Shown piece after piece: positions 43,931 through 55,399 of a stretch of 64,000 nucleotides of DNA (position 1 is its first letter; each line of letters opens with the position of its first letter). The position numbers were made by a program, and so were the translations under genes. The stretch is from contig NZ_CP026530.1 of assembly GCF_004006315.1 (NCBI RefSeq), positions 1,600,001 to 1,664,000 of the forward strand, written 5' to 3'. Below the pieces are notes generated by a model. It made no database searches and was not told the origin of the DNA. It worked only from the letters and a program-made list of their open reading frames with translations. Source of the DNA: Nautilia sp. PV-1 (GTDB lineage: Bacteria; Campylobacterota; Campylobacteria; Campylobacterales; Nautiliaceae).

Positions 43931-45712
43931 TCAAGTCCGCTCCCTCTTTTGAGGGTTAATTAATTTATTTAAATCTTCCTTAATTTTATCAAATTCTTTT
44001 TGTGACAACCTACATACGAAATATTTCAGCCTTTTTGCATCAAACAGTCTTATTTGAGAAAGCAGTGCCGTATTTATTTTGTTTTTGAATTTAATTTGAG
44101 TATAAAACATTCCCTCTTTTAATGAATTAGTCAGAGGAATGCCTAAAAACGTTTCATTTCCGAATTTTTTATATACTAAAACAGGCCTTAAAAACTCACT
44201 GCCTTTACCGTTTTGCTCAAAACCAACATTTTTACCCATATGCACAAAAAATATTTCTCTTTCTTTAAATTTTAACAGTATTTTCTTATTTATTTTTTGT
44301 TTTAATTCACACCATTGATAATATTTAAAACTTTCAGCGTTTATTTTCATTGATTCACCCACAATCATTCCGGCTGCAACTGTATTGTTTGTAATTTTAT
44401 CTATTAAAATAAATGCCCCTGTGTTTTTATTGTCCTCATAAAAATCAAACGCCACTTTTTCGCTCAAATCTATCTGCACTCTTGCTATATCATTAAGTTC
44501 AATTGTTTTAGCTTCAAGCTTCTCCCATGTATTTACATCTTTTTTAAATAAAATTTTACTTATCGTTGCATTAGTTTCTTTGGTATAAAGTTTAATATAA
44601 TACTCCCTATTTTTATACGGTTCTTCATCCATCCATACAATAAAAGCCTCAAAAGAATCGTTAAACCTCGATTCAATTTCATTTTCTTTTACAATCAGGT
44701 CTCCTCTACTGATATCAATTTCGTCATTAAGTGTTAATGTGACTGCCATAGGAGCAAAAGCGAAGTCAGTCGATAAACTATAGTCGTTAGATGGCAGCAG
44801 TTTTTCATTCCATTTACCGTTATCTATAATTTCTTTAATTGTAGATGTTTTTTGAGAAGGATAAACTTTTATTTTATCCCCCACATTTATTTCTCCACTG
44901 GATATAGTACCGCAAAAGCCTCTGAAGTCAAGATTCGGTCTGTTTACATATTGGATTGGAAATCTGAAAGGAGGTTTTAGGTTTTTGGTATTAGGTGTCA
45001 GATTAACGGAATCTAAATATGGAAGTAATGGAAGTCCTTTATACCAAGGCATGTTTTTTGAGTTTTCTACTACATTATCCCCTTTAAGCGCACTTATCGG
45101 AATAAAATCTATTTTTGCCTGATATTTTTTATATGGAAGGGATTCTCTGAGTTTTTCAAACATTTTTAGGTAGTCGTTAACTATTTTGTCATAAACTTCT
45201 TTAGAATAATCAACAAGATCCATTTTATTAATAGCCACTACTATATTTCTGATACCAAGAAGGGTTACCAAAAACGAGTGTCTTCTAGTTTGTGTAAGTA
45301 CACCTTTTCTTGCATCTATTAATATTACGGCAAGATCTGCCGTTGATGCGCCTGTAACCATGTTTCTTGTATACTGTTCGTGTCCAGGAGTGTCGGCAAT
45401 AATAAATTTTCTTTTATCTGTTGCAAAGAATCTGTATGCAACGTCTATAGTAATACCCTGTTCCCTTTCACTTTGAAGTCCGTCTATCAAAAGAGCAAAG
45501 TCGATTTCTTCGTTTTCAACCGTTCCGTATTTTTTAGTTTCGTTTTTTACAGCCGCAAGCTGGTCTTCGAAAATCATTTTACTGTCGTATAAAAGTCTAC
45601 CGATTAGTGTCGATTTCCCGTCATCCACACTTCCGCATGTTATGAATCTCAGCATCTCTTTGTTTTCATGTTCTTTGAGGTAATTTTCTATATTGTTCTT
45701 AATCTCCTCCAT
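43931..45712 (-). CDS. cysN: Sulfate adenylyltransferase subunit 1 (CysN) fused to a PemK/MazF-like domain
   Basis: Residues 1 to about 452 are CysN, the GTPase subunit that drives APS formation: GSVDDGKSTLIGRLLYDSK, DTPGHEQYTRNMVTGAS and NKMDLVDYS are the GTP motifs, and GAFILIDKITNNTVAAGMI is the normal CysN end. The frame then runs on without a stop into a PemK/MazF-like domain (about 463 to 588): KEREIFFVHMGKNVGFEQNG, RPVLVYKKF, IPLTNS and LLSQIRLFDAKRL. Met455 could be an internal start for the toxin-like part. Residues LTPNTKNLKPP are coded by a GGTTTTA-type heptamer array. It is the last gene of the sulfate activation block. Confidence 0.9.
   Translation of the reverse strand: MEEIKNNIENYLKEHENKEMLRFITCGSVDDGKSTLIGRLLYDSKMIFEDQLAAVKNETKKYGTVENEEIDFALLIDGLQSEREQGITIDVAYRFFATDKRKFIIADTPGHEQYTRNMVTGASTADLAVILIDARKGVLTQTRRHSFLVTLLGIRNIVVAINKMDLVDYSKEVYDKIVNDYLKMFEKLRESLPYKKYQAKIDFIPISALKGDNVVENSKNMPWYKGLPLLPYLDSVNLTPNTKNLKPPFRFPIQYVNRPNLDFRGFCGTISSGEINVGDKIKVYPSQKTSTIKEIIDNGKWNEKLLPSNDYSLSTDFAFAPMAVTLTLNDEIDISRGDLIVKENEIESRFNDSFEAFIVWMDEEPYKNREYYIKLYTKETNATISKILFKKDVNTWEKLEAKTIELNDIARVQIDLSEKVAFDFYEDNKNTGAFILIDKITNNTVAAGMIVGESMKINAESFKYYQWCELKQKINKKILLKFKEREIFFVHMGKNVGFEQNGKGSEFLRPVLVYKKFGNETFLGIPLTNSLKEGMFYTQIKFKNKINTALLSQIRLFDAKRLKYFVCRLSQKEFDKIKEDLNKLINPQKRERT
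44973..45007. repeat. Heptamer array, GGTNTTA family (5 units), in frame in cysN
   Basis: Units GGTTTTA, GGTTTTT, GGTATTA, GGTGTCA and GATTAAC in exact 7-bp register lie between the GTPase domain and the second domain of CysN and encode residues around LTPNTKNLK. Confidence 0.8.
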
Positions 45713-45752
45713 TCTTATTCCTTTAAAAATCTATTTTTCTTTTTTCTTTTCT

Positions 45753-45787
45753 CTATTGTCTATCGTCTATTGTCTATTTGTCTATTG
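45753..45787. repeat. Heptamer array, CTATTGT family (5 units)
   Basis: Five units near CTATTGT (one step of 8 bp) fill most of the gap between the cysD stop and the cysN start. Confidence 0.8.
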
Positions 45788-45788
45788 A

Positions 45789-46700
45789 CTAAAAATACCC
45801 TTCTATTTTCTTTTTTTCCATACTACCTTCCTGGTCTTTGTCTATAAGTCTTCCCTGTCGTTCACTTGTTTTGCTAAGAAGCATTTCTTCTATTATTTTT
45901 GGAAGTGTATCGGCGTCTGAATTAATAGCCCCGGTTAAAGGATAACATCCAAGTGTTCTGAATCTAACTTTTTCCATTTTGGCTTTTTTTCTAAGCTCTT
46001 CCGGCATTCTGTCATCATCAACCATAATTTTTGCACCTTCATATTCAACTACCGGTCTTTCTTTTGCAAAATAAAGTGGCACAATCGGAATATTTTCAAG
46101 ATATATATATTGCCAAATATCAAGTTCAGTCCAGTTGCTTATAGGAAACACCCTGACACTCTCGCCTTTATGGATATGAGTATTATATAAATTCCAAAGT
46201 TCCGGCCTTTGATTTTTAGGGTCCCATCTGTGGTTTTTATCACGGAAACTGAATATTCTCTCTTTCGCCCTACTCTTTTCCTCATCTCTTCTCGCTCCGC
46301 CTATTACTGCATCATATCCTCCTGCATTAAGAGCCTGTTTTAGTGCCTGGGTTTTCATAATATCTGTATGAACCTTACTGCCGTGTATAAAAGGATTGAT
46401 ATTCATTTCAATTCCTTCGGGATTCGTATGAACCACTAAATCAAGTCCTAATTCTTTTGCTCTTTTATCTCTAAATTCAATCATTTCCTTGAATTTCCAA
46501 AGAGTATCAACATGTAAAAATTTAAAAGGAGGTTTTCCCGGATAAAACGCTTTCATAGCCAAATGCAGCATAACCGAGCTGTCTTTTCCTATGCTGTACA
46601 TCATAACCGGATTACTAAAATTAGCAGCCACTTCTCTTAAAATATATATACTTTCAGCCTCAAGCTGTTTTAAATGCGTTAGCCTCTTTTTATCTATCAT
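45789..46700 (-). CDS. cysD: Sulfate adenylyltransferase subunit 2
   Basis: CysD is the catalytic ATP-sulfurylase subunit that forms APS from sulfate and ATP with CysN. The 303-residue product has the PP-loop [39 protein letters not shown] and the C-terminal [13 protein letters not shown], all typical. It overlaps cysC by eleven bases. With cysN, cysC and cysQ it forms a PAPS-making set. No CysH reductase is in the window. Confidence 0.95.
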   Translation of the reverse strand: MIDKKRLTHLKQLEAESIYILREVAANFSNPVMMYSIGKDSSVMLHLAMKAFYPGKPPFKFLHVDTLWKFKEMIEFRDKRAKELGLDLVVHTNPEGIEMNINPFIHGSKVHTDIMKTQALKQALNAGGYDAVIGGARRDEEKSRAKERIFSFRDKNHRWDPKNQRPELWNLYNTHIHKGESVRVFPISNWTELDIWQYIYLENIPIVPLYFAKERPVVEYEGAKIMVDDDRMPEELRKKAKMEKVRFRTLGCYPLTGAINSDADTLPKIIEEMLLSKTSERQGRLIDKDQEGSMEKKKIEGYF

Positions 46701-47298
46701 CCTTTTTCCTTATATATTTGTTTTTTATTAAATATTCAATCACTATATCACTTGCTTCATCTACGCTAATATCTACATTTTTTATATGTATTTCAGGATT
46801 TATAGGTGACTCATACGGTGAATCTATACCGGTAAAATTTTTAATTTCTCCATTTCTTACTTTTTTATACAGTCCTTTAGGGTCTCTTCTTTCACATTCT
46901 TCAATAGGAGTATCAACAAATATTTCTATAAACTCTCCATCTTCTACCAAATTTCCTACAAAATCTCTATCTTTTCTAAAAGGTGAAATAAAAGCCGTTA
47001 ATACTATTAGTCCGGCATCAACGAAAAGTTTGGCGACTTCCCCTATTCTTCTAATGTTTTCAACTCTGTCTTCTTCACTAAACCCTAAGTCTTTATTCAG
47101 ACCGTGTCTAATATTGTCTCCGTCAAGCAAATAAGTATAATTTCCATTATTATAAAGTTTTTCTTCAACGGCATTTGCAATAGTGCTTTTACCGCTGCCT
47201 GACAGTCCGGTAAACCATAAAATACAAGGCTTTTGTTTTGTAAGCCTGCTTCTTTTTTCTTTTGTTATTTTCGTATCGTGCCAGACAATATTTTTCAT
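46690..47298 (-). CDS. cysC: Adenylylsulfate kinase
   Basis: CysC phosphorylates APS to PAPS, the universal sulfate donor. The 202-residue product has Walker [35 protein letters not shown] with the APS-binding residues, and [20 protein letters not shown]. Length is normal. It is directly next to cysQ (one base). PAPS is needed either for sulfate assimilation or for sulfotransferases. Confidence 0.95.
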   Translation of the reverse strand: MKNIVWHDTKITKEKRSRLTKQKPCILWFTGLSGSGKSTIANAVEEKLYNNGNYTYLLDGDNIRHGLNKDLGFSEEDRVENIRRIGEVAKLFVDAGLIVLTAFISPFRKDRDFVGNLVEDGEFIEIFVDTPIEECERRDPKGLYKKVRNGEIKNFTGIDSPYESPINPEIHIKNVDISVDEASDIVIEYLIKNKYIRKKDDR

Positions 47299-48162
47299 TT
47301 ACACCACCACAAAATATGGATTTAAAAGGTTTTCTTTGTTGTATATGAGAGGTGTTGGGTACTTGGTGTTAGGTGTTTGGTCTTGGGTGTTGGATTTTGG
47401 GTATTGGGTATTATTATCTAAGACCTTTGACCATATACCTTCATCATAAATATAAGTCATCTTACCCGCCTCTCTTACAATAGCGTCTGCAGCCGCAGTA
47501 TCCCATTCCATGGTAGGAGCAATCCTCGGATATATATCCGCGCTTCCGTCTGCCACCATACAAAGTTTTAGACTACTGCCTTTAGATACAAGATTTAAGG
47601 TTTCAGGTGTTAGGTATTGGCTTAATTCATTAATGAATTTTTTAGTTTCGTCATTCATATGGGACTTGCTTGCTACAATTTTTAATTCTTCTTTATTTTT
47701 TAATATGTTTAATCTCTCTTTTAATGACTTTAGCGATTTTTTTATTTCTATTTTTTCTCCATTTTTATAAGCTCCCTTACCTTTTTGGGCATAATACATT
47801 ATATCTGTTACCGGAGCATAAACAACACCCAAAACAGGCTCACCATTATGGATAAGAGCAATATTTACCGTAAACTCTCCGTTTTTTTTAATAAATTCTT
47901 TTGTCCCGTCAAGAGGATCCACACACCAGTAATATTCCCAGTTTTTTCTTATATCATAAGGTATTTCTTTACCTTCTTCACTTAGTATAGGGAATTTACT
48001 GATTTTTTCTAACCCTTCTACTATTATCTCATGAGATTTTTTATCAGCAAGTGTAAGGGGAGATTTATCGTCTTTAAACTCTATTTCAAAACCATTTTTA
48101 TAAATATTTAATATTTCTTCTCCAGCTTGTTTAGCTATATTTATTAAATAAAAAATTTTCAT
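47299..48162 (-). CDS. cysQ: 3'(2'),5'-bisphosphate nucleotidase
   Basis: CysQ clears PAP, the by-product of PAPS use. The 287-residue inositol-monophosphatase-fold protein has PILSEEGKEIPYD, the metal site WCVDPLDGTKEFIKKNGEFT and the C-terminal WDTAAADAIVREAGG-like segment (AAADAIVREAGK). Two heptamer arrays are in frame: a GGTGTTA set encodes LTPETLNL, and a long nine-unit set encodes the residues between VLDNNTQYP and PTPLIYNKEN near the C-terminus. A 33-bp copy of the galE start precedes the ATG. Confidence 0.92.
   Translation of the reverse strand: MKIFYLINIAKQAGEEILNIYKNGFEIEFKDDKSPLTLADKKSHEIIVEGLEKISKFPILSEEGKEIPYDIRKNWEYYWCVDPLDGTKEFIKKNGEFTVNIALIHNGEPVLGVVYAPVTDIMYYAQKGKGAYKNGEKIEIKKSLKSLKERLNILKNKEELKIVASKSHMNDETKKFINELSQYLTPETLNLVSKGSSLKLCMVADGSADIYPRIAPTMEWDTAAADAIVREAGKMTYIYDEGIWSKVLDNNTQYPKSNTQDQTPNTKYPTPLIYNKENLLNPYFVVV
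47351..47413. repeat. Heptamer array, GGTGTTG family (9 units), in frame in cysQ
   Basis: Nine consecutive 7-bp steps hold perfect register (GGTGTTG, GGTACTT, GGTGTTA, GGTGTTT and so on). This is the longest array in the window and codes for about 20 residues rich in Asn, Thr, Pro, Gln near the CysQ C-terminus. Confidence 0.92.
47598..47625. repeat. Heptamer array, AGGTNTT family (3-4 units), in frame in cysQ
   Basis: AGGTTTC, AGGTGTT, AGGTATT and a degenerate fourth unit encode LTPETLNL in the middle of CysQ; same family as the long array 200 bp away. Confidence 0.75.
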
Positions 48163-48166
48163 TATT

Positions 48167-48199
48167 GCCCGTTATTAATATTTTCAATGAATATCCTTT
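48167..48199. repeat. 33-bp direct repeat, right copy (galE leader remnant before cysQ)
   Basis: Exact copy of 43832-43864, holding AAAGGA, the TTG start and codons KILITG of galE. Here the reading frame is lost after a few residues (it ends in TAG-less AT-rich sequence and stops inside cysQ), so it is a remnant that lies upstream of the cysQ ATG. Confidence 0.9.
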
Positions 48200-48213
48200 T
48201 TCCTAAATAAAAA

Positions 48214-48219
48214 ATTATA
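48214..48219 (-). promoter_or_regulatory. Possible extended -10 promoter for cysQ
   Basis: On the minus strand TGATATAAT gives an extended -10 box (TGN-TATAAT) about 50 bases before the cysQ ATG. No good -35 box is seen. It may drive the cysQ-C-D-N block. Confidence 0.4.
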
Positions 48220-48242
48220 TCAAACGCCGTTTATTAAAATAA

Positions 48243-48692
48243 TTAATTTAATCTATCAATATTTTTAATCATAATCAGTATATTGTTTTTTTTATCTTTA
48301 AACAAAATTTTTTGACCGTCCGTTTTACAGAAAAATCCTTTCGGACATTTATAGTCTAAAATTTTATCAAAAAAGTCGCTCGGATAACCTTTTGGCAGAT
48401 ATTCTTTAATAAATTTTTCTTTATCCATACATCTGCCGTTAAGACATACAAACGAATTTTTCAGCGTTATTACCACAGGCACGTTTCCGGCCTTGTAAAT
48501 TGTCAGTTTCTTATATCCGAATCCTTTTTCCAAAAAACCTTCGTCCGCAGCTTTAAATTTCGGTGTTTTTATTACGGCGTATATGGGTGTGGTTTTAGTC
48601 GCACAACCGGACATCACAGTGAAAAGTGAAAAACAGAAAGTAAAAAATATGACTTTTTTTATAATTCTCAATTCTAAATTCTCCATTCTCAA
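48243..48692 (-). CDS. Small lipoprotein of unknown function
   Basis: I do not recognise a family. The 149-residue product has a lipoprotein signal peptide ending in the lipobox VMSGC (Cys about residue 29) and a mature part with two cysteine pairs (FVCLNGRCMD and YKCPKGFFCK) that could form disulfides. The start is a TTG at 48692 (five to six bases after AAGG) or an ATG two codons later. Both the first ten residues (RMENLELRI) and the hydrophobic core of the signal peptide (FCFSLFTV) are coded by heptamer arrays of two families. Confidence 0.75.
   Translation of the reverse strand: MRMENLELRIIKKVIFFTFCFSLFTVMSGCATKTTPIYAVIKTPKFKAADEGFLEKGFGYKKLTIYKAGNVPVVITLKNSFVCLNGRCMDKEKFIKEYLPKGYPSDFFDKILDYKCPKGFFCKTDGQKILFKDKKNNILIMIKNIDRLN
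48617..48644. repeat. Heptamer array, AAGTGAA family (4 units), in the lipoprotein signal peptide
   Basis: CAGTGAA, AAGTGAA, AAACAGA and AAGTAAA in 7-bp register encode part of the hydrophobic segment of the lipoprotein signal peptide. It is the same family as the array near 62.36 kb. Confidence 0.65.
48664..48691. repeat. Heptamer array, ATTCTCA family (4 units), at the lipoprotein start
   Basis: ATTCTCA, ATTCTAA, ATTCTCC and ATTCTCA in exact register cover the first codons of the lipoprotein gene, just after the Sua5-like stop codon. Confidence 0.85.
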
Positions 48693-48694
48693 TT

Positions 48695-49121
48695 TTACCT
48701 TATTCTCTTAATTCTATCTCTTGATAACTTAAAAATAGATGAGGCTTTCCCCTCGAACAGTCCTCTTGAATCTTCCACAATAATATCAACCTGTTCTCTT
48801 GCCCAAATTAAGTCAAACTTTTTTCCATGCTGATTCGCCGAAGTCGAATACATCCATTTGAATTTCCTTAAAAATTCCAGATGTCTCTCATCCTTAACCA
48901 CCCTGTAACTCTCGCCGTTCGGAAAAATAAATGTTGTTTTTTTTGCTCTTCTTATCATTTTTTTATATTTATCCGGAACTCTTGCAAACTCTTTAAGAGT
49001 CTTTAAACTGTCCACTTCTCTTAATACAGGCTGGTGCAGAGGCCTGTTTTTAATTTTGTTAAGTTCTGCCCTGTTTTGCGATAAAAAACCAACCGTAGTA
49101 TCCGTCTGAGTCAGATAGACT

Positions 49122-49135
<14 letters not shown>
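48695..49135 (-). CDS. Short Sua5/YciO/YrdC-family protein
   Basis: The 146-residue protein starts NKVYLTQTDTTVGFLSQ, the nucleotide-binding entry of the YrdC fold, and has TTFIFPNGESYRV and STSANQHGK, the serine-rich loop that closes the site. Full YrdC/TsaC proteins, which make threonylcarbamoyl-AMP for tRNA t6A, are about 190 to 210 residues, so this one is short, with the middle reduced. It may be a paralogue with another role. It overlaps the FliJ-like gene by 14 bases. Confidence 0.78.
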
Positions 49136-51586
<2,451 letters not shown>

Positions 51587-51590
<4 letters not shown>

Positions 51591-52684
51591 AGTTTCTCTT
51601 TAGTGTAAACTTTCACAGCCGTTGCGTCATATTCTCTGATTCCGAGCTCATCCAGAGCAAGCTCTAAAGAATTTAGAATATATTCCATTTTGTAATCTTC
51701 TATAATACCCATGTTGTTTATTCTGAACAGTCTGCCTTTCATATGGTCCTGTCCGCCTGCTACGTTTATTTCATATTTCGTTTTAAGAATCTTTCTGATT
51801 TCCTCAGCTTTTTCACTGTAAACCGCAGCCATTGATCTTGCCGGATTTTGAGGAAAAATACTTAAACCTAATGCTTCTATTGAAGCAATTAGGGCATTAT
51901 GTCTTTTTGCGGTATTTTCATAATGTTTTTCAAGCCCTATCTCTTCTAATTTTTTAAGAACTTCGTTTAACGCTATAATAAGCCCCGTTGCCGGAGTAAA
52001 CGCGGTAGTTCCCTCGCTTTGTTTTTTTATTTCGTTTGCAAGGTTGAAATAAAAGCCTTTTCCGCTTCCGATTCTGTTCATTGCCGCTTCGCTGATTCCA
52101 AGCATACTGAGCCCCGGAGGCAGCATAAACGCTTTTTGGCTTCCTCCGACTACGATATCTATATTGCTAGTATCCAGATCTTCCACTCCAAGAGCGGTAA
52201 TACCGTCGGCAACCACTATAATATCCGGATTTATAAGCTTGATTTCCGCCGCTATTTCTTCTACAGGGTGTCTTAGTCCACCGGCGCTCTCGCTTATCTG
52301 AATAAAAAACGTATCAATAGAACTGTCTTCTTTTATTGCAGCAATTACATCGTCAACGGCTGCCGGTGTATCCCAGTCATATTTTATTTCGCTGAACTCT
52401 ATACCGTGGGCTTTAGCTATTTTACCCCATCTTTCACCAAACTTGCCGGCGTTTATCGTAAGGGCTTTGCTTTTTACCGTATTGATTAGAGCAGCTTCCA
52501 TGGCTCCAGTTCCGGAAGAGCTTAAAAATACATTGTATGGCAGTTTGGTAATATTTTTAAATCTGCTCAGCGTATCAAGCAGTATTTCTTTAAATTCAGG
52601 CGTTCTGTGATGAATTGTGTCTTTTAAATAAGTCTCCCTCACAAAATAGGGAATTTCAACTGGTCCCGGAGTCGCTAATATCAT
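51587..52684 (-). CDS. Class V PLP-dependent aminotransferase (serine/alanine-glyoxylate type)
   Basis: The 365-residue protein starts MILATPGPVEIPYFVRE, the usual opening of alanine-glyoxylate/serine-pyruvate aminotransferase-like enzymes. FLSSSGTGAMEAALIN is the phosphate-binding loop, VADGITALGVEDLD the PLP aspartate and IVVGGSQKAFMLPPGL the PLP-lysine. It overlaps transketolase and hisZ by four bases each. Substrate remains a guess between serine, alanine and phosphoserine-like amino donors. Confidence 0.9.
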
Positions 52685-54537
52685 TTTTCAATCCTTTTTA
52701 TAATTGCATCTGCGTCAAATCCGAAATGTTTATATACTTCGCTTCCTTTTCCGCTTGCACCGAATGTATCCATTCCGATTACTTCATCCGCATATTTATA
52801 CCATTCAAACCCTCTGTTTGCTTCTATTGCTATCACTCTTCCTTTGAAAAGAGATTTTTTAAATTCATCTGACTGCTCGTCTAACAAATCAAAACACGGA
52901 ACGCTTACAACTCTTGCTTCAAGCCTCTTAGCGACTTCTACGGCAAGATTTACTTCACTTCCGCTTGCAACAAGCGTAATATCGGCGTTTCCTTCTCTTA
53001 AAACATATGCGCCTTTGCTTAAATCTATATCTTTTGGAGTAATATTTCTAAGTCCCTGTCTGCTTAGCGCAAACACTACCGGAGCATCGATATTTAAAGC
53101 CGCTTTCCATGAATTTACGTTTTCATTCGCATCTGCCGGTCTGAATACATACAGATTCGGAACGGCTCTTAGAGACGTAATATGTTCAACCGGTTCGTGA
53201 GTAGGCCCGTCTTCGCCTACAACTATGCTGTCATGTGTGAATATCCAGTAGTTTTTATGGCTGCTGAGAGCCGCAATTCTAAGAGCACCTCTTAAATAAT
53301 CGCTGAATACCAAAAACGTAGCCGCAAAAGGCAGGAAGCCGTACGCGCTGAACGCATTCGTAATAGCCGCCATTGCATGCTCTCTGATTCCGAAATGAAT
53401 ATTTCTTCCGTGAGGAAAATCGTCTTCGCCTTTAAGGGTTGTGTTGTTTGAAGGTGCCAGATCCGCACTTCCACCCAAGAAACTAGGCACTGCTTTTGCT
53501 ATGGCGTTTAAAATTTCTCCGTTGCTTTTTCTGGTGGCTATACTTGCGCCTTCTTCGAACTCAGGCCACTCTATTTTGCTGAAGTCTTTTTCAAAAAACG
53601 CTTTAATTTCACCTAAATTAGCTTGTTTATTGAATTCTGCTTCTAAAAGCTCCCCTCTTTCTTTTACACATCTGAATCTGACTAATACATCATCAGGAAC
53701 TACAAAAGTTTTTTCAGGATCAAAGCCTGCCGCTTCTTTTGATTTTTTAATTACATCCTCGCCTAAAGGCGCCCCATGAGTTTTTTCACTTCCTTCAAGT
53801 CCTACCGCTCCTCTTGCTATTACGGTTTTTGCGATAATTAAAGTAGGCCTTCCGTCACTGTTTTTTGCTTCTTTGAGTTTATTTTCAATATCTTCATAAT
53901 CGTGTCCGTTCATTTCAAGAACTCTGAATCCCTGGGATTCGAATCTTTCTCTTACATCTTCTTCAAAAGCGATAGTCACTTCACCTTCGATTGATATGTT
54001 GTTGCTGTCGTATATAATAATCAGATCTTCAAGTTTATGTTTTCCGGCCAAAGAACACGCTTCGTATGAAATACCCTCTTCCAGGTCTCCGTCACCGCAG
54101 AAACACCATACTTTATGATCTATTTCCGGAAATTTTTTAGAAACAAATTTTTTAGCCATTGCAAAACCTACGGCATTTGCCACACCTTGCCCTAAAGGCC
54201 CGGTTGTTACTTCAATACCCGGTGTGTGTCCGTATTCCGGATGTCCCGGAGTTTTGCTTCCTAGCTGTCTGAAGTTTTTAAGATCTTCAAGACTCAAGTC
54301 ATATCCCCAAAGATGTAAAAGAGAATAAATAAGAGGTGTAGCATGTCCTCCCGAAAACACAACCCTGTCTCTGTTTACAAAATCCGGATTATGAGGTGTA
54401 ACGTTAACAATTTCGCTAAAAACCGTCATAACGTCAGCTAATCCCAAAGCTGCACCCGGATGCCCTGAATTTGCCTTTTGCACCATATCAGCTGCCAAAA
54501 ACCTTATCGTATCCGCCATTTTTTTTCTAAGTTCCAT
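52681..54537 (-). CDS. tkt: Transketolase
   Basis: This thiamine-diphosphate enzyme of the pentose phosphate pathway has 618 residues. It shows ADMVQKANSGHPGAALGLAD at the N-terminus, the TPP motif CGDGDLEEGISYEA with NNISIEG, and the pyrimidine-domain segment FGIREHAMAAITNAF followed by HDSIVVGEDGPTHEPVEH. The length is slightly below that of Escherichia coli. The order ispA-tkt matches what I recall of Campylobacter. Confidence 0.96.
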   Translation of the reverse strand: MELRKKMADTIRFLAADMVQKANSGHPGAALGLADVMTVFSEIVNVTPHNPDFVNRDRVVFSGGHATPLIYSLLHLWGYDLSLEDLKNFRQLGSKTPGHPEYGHTPGIEVTTGPLGQGVANAVGFAMAKKFVSKKFPEIDHKVWCFCGDGDLEEGISYEACSLAGKHKLEDLIIIYDSNNISIEGEVTIAFEEDVRERFESQGFRVLEMNGHDYEDIENKLKEAKNSDGRPTLIIAKTVIARGAVGLEGSEKTHGAPLGEDVIKKSKEAAGFDPEKTFVVPDDVLVRFRCVKERGELLEAEFNKQANLGEIKAFFEKDFSKIEWPEFEEGASIATRKSNGEILNAIAKAVPSFLGGSADLAPSNNTTLKGEDDFPHGRNIHFGIREHAMAAITNAFSAYGFLPFAATFLVFSDYLRGALRIAALSSHKNYWIFTHDSIVVGEDGPTHEPVEHITSLRAVPNLYVFRPADANENVNSWKAALNIDAPVVFALSRQGLRNITPKDIDLSKGAYVLREGNADITLVASGSEVNLAVEVAKRLEARVVSVPCFDLLDEQSDEFKKSLFKGRVIAIEANRGFEWYKYADEVIGMDTFGASGKGSEVYKHFGFDADAIIKRIEK

Positions 54538-54556
54538 TATGTCTGCTCCTTGTTTT

Positions 54557-55396
54557 CTATTGTTTTTTGTGTCGGTATAAATATTTGCTTAAAACTTTGT
54601 TTAATTCGTTTTTTAACTCTTCGTCAAATACGTTTAACTCATTTTCCAGCTCTGCTGCCAATGCATCCGCTTCTTTATGCGTTTCTTTTTCTCCAAGCAG
54701 TGTCACAAAAGTGTTTTTGTTTTCATCCACTCCTGTTGTTTTACCCGTTTCTTCACTCTCTAAAAGATCTAAAAGGTCATCCTGAATCTGGAAAAGAAGC
54801 CCAAGCTTTAAACCGAAATCGTAAAGCCTGTCGGCTAAATCGTTTTTATTTACGATTAAAGCTCCCATTTTAAGAGAAGCTGCGATAAGTTTGCCGGTTT
54901 TATTTAAATGCAAAAATTTAAGCTCTTCAAGATTTAATTTTTTATTTTCATAATAACAGTCTATTGCCTGACCGAGCACCATTCCGGCAGGACCCGCATT
55001 TTGAGCCAGAACTTTTATAAGTTCGACTTTAACGTCACTACTGAATGGCGCTTTGCTTAACACTTCAAACGCGTAAGTGTTCAGTGCGTCTCCCGCTAAA
55101 AGAGCAGTCACTTCGTCATAAGTTACGTGAAGCGTAGGATGTCCCCGTCTCAAATCCGCATTATCCATACTCGGAAGATCGTCGTGAATTAAAGAGTACG
55201 TATGTATAAGCTCCAGCGCAAAAGCCGCATATTTTGCGTTTTCCACAAGTAAAGGCTCATATGCGTTTACTACGGATAGTAAAAGTTTAGGCCTGAATCT
55301 TTTACCTCCGGCTAAAAGCATCTCATTTAAAGCTTTTTCATAATAAGGGTGAAAACTCTCCGCTTTTATCAAATTTTTTTTTATAAATTCTTCCAT
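54557..55396 (-). CDS. ispA: Polyprenyl (farnesyl-type) diphosphate synthase
   Basis: This trans-prenyltransferase condenses isopentenyl diphosphate with allylic diphosphates to make C15 (or C20) chains for quinones and undecaprenol. The 279-residue protein has GGKRFRPKLLLSV, the first aspartate-rich motif in HDDLPSMDNADLRRGHPTLH and the second in QIQDDLLDLLE. It lies between the PDZ-type gene and tkt. Chain length cannot be fixed by eye. Confidence 0.93.
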   Translation of the reverse strand: MEEFIKKNLIKAESFHPYYEKALNEMLLAGGKRFRPKLLLSVVNAYEPLLVENAKYAAFALELIHTYSLIHDDLPSMDNADLRRGHPTLHVTYDEVTALLAGDALNTYAFEVLSKAPFSSDVKVELIKVLAQNAGPAGMVLGQAIDCYYENKKLNLEELKFLHLNKTGKLIAASLKMGALIVNKNDLADRLYDFGLKLGLLFQIQDDLLDLLESEETGKTTGVDENKNTFVTLLGEKETHKEADALAAELENELNVFDEELKNELNKVLSKYLYRHKKQ

Positions 55397-55399
55397 TTC

